Below, piece after piece: positions 4,105 to 7,488 of a stretch of 7,488 nt of DNA. The position numbers and the translations under genes were made by a program. The notes beneath the pieces are model-generated. The model searched no databases, had not been told where the DNA came from, and saw only the letters and a list, made by a program, of their open reading frames with translations. This DNA is from Calditrichota bacterium (GTDB taxonomy: Bacteria > Zhuqueibacterota > Zhuqueibacteria > Zhuqueibacterales > Geothermadaptataceae), in assembly GCA_008501545.1 (NCBI GenBank), contig QQUM01000381.1:1-7488 (forward strand), written 5' to 3'. The first letter of the stretch is position 1. The number at the start of each line of letters is the position of its first letter.

Positions 4105-7089
4105 ATGTCAACAAAACTCTCCACGCTCAACGATCGTGTCAAGCATTCTTTTCAAACCGATTTTCCAACAGGCGACCGATTTAAAGTTTTTCAGGATTTG
4201 ATGCATTTTCGAATGCGTGAAATCCTGCTCGTTTCCAGTCAATACAACCTGTTTTTACTGGAAGAGGATGGGCACATGTATGAATTTTTGCGCGAAGAAT
4301 ATTACCAGCTCAACCTGACCCACACCCCGGAAATTGTCCGTGTTGCAAGCGGAAGAAAAGCGCTAAAATTGCTACAGCAGGAGAACCGGTTTGATATGAT
4401 TATCACGACGGCGCACAGTACGGAGATCGCCGTTACTGATTTTGCCCGTAATGCAAAAGATATAAATCCGACGATTCCCATCGTGCATCTTGTCTTTGAT
4501 ACAAGCGAATTTAATCCCCGGCTTGTAAGCAGTGAACACAATCCATTTGATCGTATTTTTACGTGGACGGGCGATTTTCGATTGATCATTTCAATCATAA
4601 AAGTGATTGAAGATCAGCGGAATGTGAAGCGGGATGTCGAACGTGCGGGTGTGCAGGTCATTTTACTCGTGGAGGATAACATTCGTTTTTATTCGTCCTA
4701 TCTTCCGCTTATTTATTCCGAACTTTTGCAACAGTCGCAAATGCTCATGGAGCAGGGAATAAACCTGCAACATAAATTTTTGCGCATGCGGGCCCGCCCG
4801 AAGATTTTGCTGGCCACAAACTATGAGGAAGCGTGTGAATATTTCGAAAAATATGAAGACTATATTCTCGGTGTGATTTCTGACATAAATTACATGCATA
4901 ATGGAAAACGAGACGAAGAAGCTGGTTTGCATTTTGCCCGATTCGTGAAATCCCACAAAAATGATATTCCCATCCTGCTGCAATCACATAATACAGAACA
5001 TCGAAGCCGGGCTTATAAAATTGGCGCTTCGTTTTTAAATAAAGGCTCCAAACACCTGTTGCGTGACATGCGCAAGTTTGCTTTTGATAACCCTGGTTTT
5101 GGTGATTTTATCTTTCGCACGGAAAGTGGTGAAGAAGTTGGTCGTGCAGACGGATTGAACAGTTTGCTGCGTGGACTTAAATCAGTTCCGGCTGAAAGCA
5201 TAGAGTTTCATGCGGAACGAAATCATTTTTCTACCTGGCTGAAAGCACGTCGTGAATTTTGGCTGGCATTTAAACTCCGGCCACGGAAAATTTCTCATTA
5301 TAAAAATGTAGAAGATTTACGGGAAGACCTCGTCTCCTCCTTATCACTATATATCAGCATGCAATCAAGGGGAATCCTGGTTGATTTTAATAAAAAACAC
5401 TATGACAAGGACTTTGGATTTGCACGCATAGGCGCAGGCTCCATTGGGGGGAAGGCACGCGGTCTCAGTTTTTTGAATTTGCTCGTTAACGCGAATGATT
5501 TGTATCACAAATTTGAAAATGTCACGATTCGTGTACCCGCTGCGTTGATATTGGGGACGAATGTTTTCGACGAGTTTATGGAATTGAATAACCTGCAAAG
5601 CACCGCCCTTGATATTCAAAATGATATTTATCTCAGAAAAATTTTCTTAAAATCACAATTCCCGGAGCATGTTACAGATCAGTTACGGGCTTATCTGACA
5701 ACTGTTCAACAACCTTTAGCTGTTCGGTCATCGAGCTTGCTGGAAGATTCACAATACTTCCCGTTTGCAGGTGTTTATGATACGTTCATGCTCGCCAACA
5801 ATGAAAAGCAACTGGAAAATCGTCTTGATCATCTCTTGCGCGCTGTGAAACTGGTTTATGCATCAACCTACTGTAAACGCGCCCGCAATTATATCAAGTA
5901 TACTTCCTTTCGCAATGAAGAAGAACGCATGGCCATCGTAATCCAAAGCCTGGTGGGAAATAGTTACGGTGATTACTTCTACCCGGAAATTGCCGGTGTT
6001 GCAAAATCTTTCAATTATTACAGTATGCCGCCACAAAACTCCGATGACGGAATTGTCTCGGTGGCACTGGGTATGGGAAAAACAGTCGTAGAAGGTGAAA
6101 ACTGCCTCACATTTTGTCCGGCTTATCCCCGACATGTTGCCCAGTTAAATTCCATCGATCAGGCGCTATACAACAATCAGACGGAATTCTTTGCGATCCA
6201 TCTGAACCATAAAGAAGTTGCCAGTGCAGATGATTTGGTCCGGTTGCCCCTGGGTGAAGCTGAAAAACATGGCTCGTTACGATATGTTGCATCGACGTTT
6301 TCCCACGAGAACCAGGCAATTTACGATGGTGTTTCCCGCCAGGGCCAGCGTCTGATTACACTTGCCCCTGTATTAAAACAGGAAATATTTCCCTTGCCTG
6401 AAATTTTGCAAACAGTTTTGAAAATAGGTAAACGCGGCATGGGGAATGATATTGAAATAGAATTTGCGGTGCGCTTTTCCAAAGAAAAAGATCAACCGGA
6501 CGAACTTTGTCTTTTGCAAATGCGACCTGTGGCACGCGAAAGCGATGAGATTCGAGTCGATTTTTCCTCGGTACAAAAGAATGAAACATTGTGCTACAGC
6601 GATCAGGTACTTGGAAATGGGAGTATCGAAAACATCCAGGATATTGTTGTAATTGACCGCGATACGTTTGACCGGTCGCAAACGCGCAAAATTGCCCAGG
6701 AAGTGAAGCAGTATAACGAAATGCTGACTGAGCGAGGTGCACCGTATTTGCTCATTACCCTCGGGCGATTGGGGAGCAATGATCCCTGGTTGGGTGTGCC
6801 GGTACATTGGGAAGAAATCGCTGGTGTTAAAGCAGTCATCGAGAGTGGAATTCGCGAGATGACGATCGAGCCGTCCCAGGCTTCACATTTTTTTCAAAAT
6901 GTCAGTTCATTTAAAATTGGTTATTTTACGATTAATCCGCTAAGTAGTGACCATTTTTTAAACTGGGAATGGCTTGGGGAACAACAGGAGCTTTCCCGTT
7001 TTGCCTATGTTCGCCACATTCATTTACCAAAACCACTGCATGTCTTGATAAATGGAAGGAAGAACAATGGGAAAATTATATTTGTCTGA
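4105..7089 (+). CDS. Receiver-receiver-PPDK_N (PEP/pyruvate-binding ATP-grasp) fusion protein, 994 aa
   Basis: Probably cytoplasmic: no signal peptide or membrane segment. Residues 38-170 look like a degenerate receiver (REILLVSS, DMIITTAHS) without acidic pair or phosphoacceptor. Residues 183-325 form a second receiver with the active-site set: Glu190-Asp191 (LLVEDN), Asp260 (GVISDINY), Ser294 (ILLQS) and Lys313 (FLNKGS), plus a long charged insertion after helix 1. From about 438 to 809 comes a pyruvate-phosphate-dikinase N-terminal ATP-grasp domain: GAGSIGGKARGL with Lys450, LAVRSSSLLEDS with Arg541, FAGVYDTFM, VALGMGKTVVEG, the acidic pair Glu784/Glu786 (DIEIEF) and the closing LLQMRP. 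Residues 810-994 are a conserved-looking extension with LGRLGSNDPWLGVPV. True PPDK and PEP synthase continue with a swivelling His domain and a PEP barrel; both are absent. Such proteins are usually annotated only as PEP/pyruvate-binding domain proteins. I infer a receiver-controlled ATP-dependent phosphotransfer or sensor role; substrate unknown. The ribosome site is weak (GGGA 7 nt upstream). Confidence 0.93.
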   Translation: MSTKLSTLNDRVKHSFQTDFPTGDRFKVFQDLMHFRMREILLVSSQYNLFLLEEDGHMYEFLREEYYQLNLTHTPEIVRVASGRKALKLLQQENRFDMIITTAHSTEIAVTDFARNAKDINPTIPIVHLVFDTSEFNPRLVSSEHNPFDRIFTWTGDFRLIISIIKVIEDQRNVKRDVERAGVQVILLVEDNIRFYSSYLPLIYSELLQQSQMLMEQGINLQHKFLRMRARPKILLATNYEEACEYFEKYEDYILGVISDINYMHNGKRDEEAGLHFARFVKSHKNDIPILLQSHNTEHRSRAYKIGASFLNKGSKHLLRDMRKFAFDNPGFGDFIFRTESGEEVGRADGLNSLLRGLKSVPAESIEFHAERNHFSTWLKARREFWLAFKLRPRKISHYKNVEDLREDLVSSLSLYISMQSRGILVDFNKKHYDKDFGFARIGAGSIGGKARGLSFLNLLVNANDLYHKFENVTIRVPAALILGTNVFDEFMELNNLQSTALDIQNDIYLRKIFLKSQFPEHVTDQLRAYLTTVQQPLAVRSSSLLEDSQYFPFAGVYDTFMLANNEKQLENRLDHLLRAVKLVYASTYCKRARNYIKYTSFRNEEERMAIVIQSLVGNSYGDYFYPEIAGVAKSFNYYSMPPQNSDDGIVSVALGMGKTVVEGENCLTFCPAYPRHVAQLNSIDQALYNNQTEFFAIHLNHKEVASADDLVRLPLGEAEKHGSLRYVASTFSHENQAIYDGVSRQGQRLITLAPVLKQEIFPLPEILQTVLKIGKRGMGNDIEIEFAVRFSKEKDQPDELCLLQMRPVARESDEIRVDFSSVQKNETLCYSDQVLGNGSIENIQDIVVIDRDTFDRSQTRKIAQEVKQYNEMLTERGAPYLLITLGRLGSNDPWLGVPVHWEEIAGVKAVIESGIREMTIEPSQASHFFQNVSSFKIGYFTINPLSSDHFLNWEWLGEQQELSRFAYVRHIHLPKPLHVLINGRKNNGKIIFV

Positions 7090-7123
7090 TGGGTGTAGTC
7101 GATGGTTGGTCGTATTGGGGGAC

Positions 7124-7488
7124 TTACTGTTCTGTTGCGGATGTGTCGTCCGGTGAATCCACGTCCTCAAGAAGTAATTTCATCTTCGTCTGATCAGTGC
7201 GTGTTGAATCTGATTTTCGCTGTTTTGTGTCAGGCGAATTTTGCTCCGGACCGGTCGGCGGGATGAGACCCGGCTGGAAGTCTGGTGCAATCATATCTTT
7301 TGCCACACGTTTCGATGAATCGGTCGCGATGTAAACGGTATCTTTTGTCTTGTGGTAGATATAAATTTGATCGTAAAGGGTTGTGTTTGAAATATATTTC
7401 GTCACGGAATCGACGCGGTGCACGCGAAAAACATCATAGTTTGTGATCGGCTCTCCAGGCATGAAGGGCGGTTTCCGCCATTTAATTG
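7124..7488 (-). CDS. Unrecognised protein, N-terminus probably beyond the right edge
   Basis: The minus-strand frame is open from the window edge to a TAA (complement of 7124-7126), giving about 120 visible residues. An ATG at 7462 would give 112 residues, but it has no ribosome site; the upstream codons stay open and the peptide WRKPPFMPGEP reads through it, so the true start is probably outside. The first two thirds (YDVFRVHRVDSVTKYI, YDQIYIYHKTKDTVYIATD) alternate polar and aromatic/hydrophobic residues and look beta-strand rich. The last 45 or so residues are hydrophilic low-complexity (Pro, Asp, Thr, Lys, Gln, Ser) and probably disordered. I recognise no family. It converges with the receiver/PPDK-like gene, with 34 bp between the two stops and no obvious terminator in the gap. 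Coding status is supported by length and regular composition only. Confidence 0.6.
   Translation of the reverse strand, partial: IKWRKPPFMPGEPITNYDVFRVHRVDSVTKYISNTTLYDQIYIYHKTKDTVYIATDSSKRVAKDMIAPDFQPGLIPPTGPEQNSPDTKQRKSDSTRTDQTKMKLLLEDVDSPDDTSATEQ

Noticed and set aside
6356..6839. Overlapping minus-strand frames of 78 to 144 codons.
   Set aside because: They lie wholly within the ATP-grasp gene and have no recognisable domain; a long gene commonly leaves such shadows.

Overview
The window holds four intact or edge-cut protein genes, one small zinc-ribbon gene, and between them about 1.3 kb of AT-rich DNA that contains the decayed remains of at least one and probably two older genes. The organism is a bacterium of moderate GC. 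A secreted DUF2911 protein and a receiver-domain/PEP-synthase-like ATP-grasp protein are both common in the Bacteroidota/Calditrichota/Ignavibacteria (FCB) side of the tree. The clear Shine-Dalgarno sites (AGGAG, GGAGG) argue against a typical Bacteroidota member. The phylum is an inference only.

Left part (1-1865). On the minus strand a DUF2911 exported protein runs off the left edge. Its upstream region carries a perfect 8+3+8 inverted repeat, a good operator candidate. AT-rich DNA follows. Then, on the minus strand, comes a 67-codon reading frame that looks like the worn C-terminal half of a response-regulator receiver domain. On the plus strand is a homocysteine S-methyltransferase pseudogene, with one in-frame stop and its middle missing but the N-proximal core and C-terminal GGCCGT zinc motif still readable in one frame. 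Directly after it sit two long near-perfect palindromes and then a rho-independent terminator, probably serving the gene that follows on the other strand.

Middle (1866-4040). A 64-residue cysteine-rich zinc-ribbon protein lies on the minus strand with its own promoter. About 500 bp of regulatory-type DNA separates it from gdhA, a full-length NADP-type hexameric glutamate dehydrogenase with all catalytic residues, which ends at a strong terminator. The best start for gdhA is the GTG at 2578, not the ATG at 2566.

Right part (4041-7488). A single large gene encodes a 994-residue protein: a degenerate receiver domain, an intact-looking receiver domain, a PPDK/PEP-synthase N-terminal ATP-grasp domain and a conserved C-terminal extension. 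It lacks the swivelling phosphohistidine domain and the PEP-binding barrel of true PEP synthases, so it is probably a signalling or regulatory phosphotransferase-like protein rather than a metabolic one. This is the most interesting gene of the window. A convergent unrecognised gene, cut by the right edge, follows 34 bp later.

Each intact gene appears to be its own transcription unit. GDH (2-oxoglutarate/glutamate) and the PPDK-like protein (pyruvate/PEP-type chemistry) are adjacent on one strand, but a terminator separates them, so a functional link is only suggestive.
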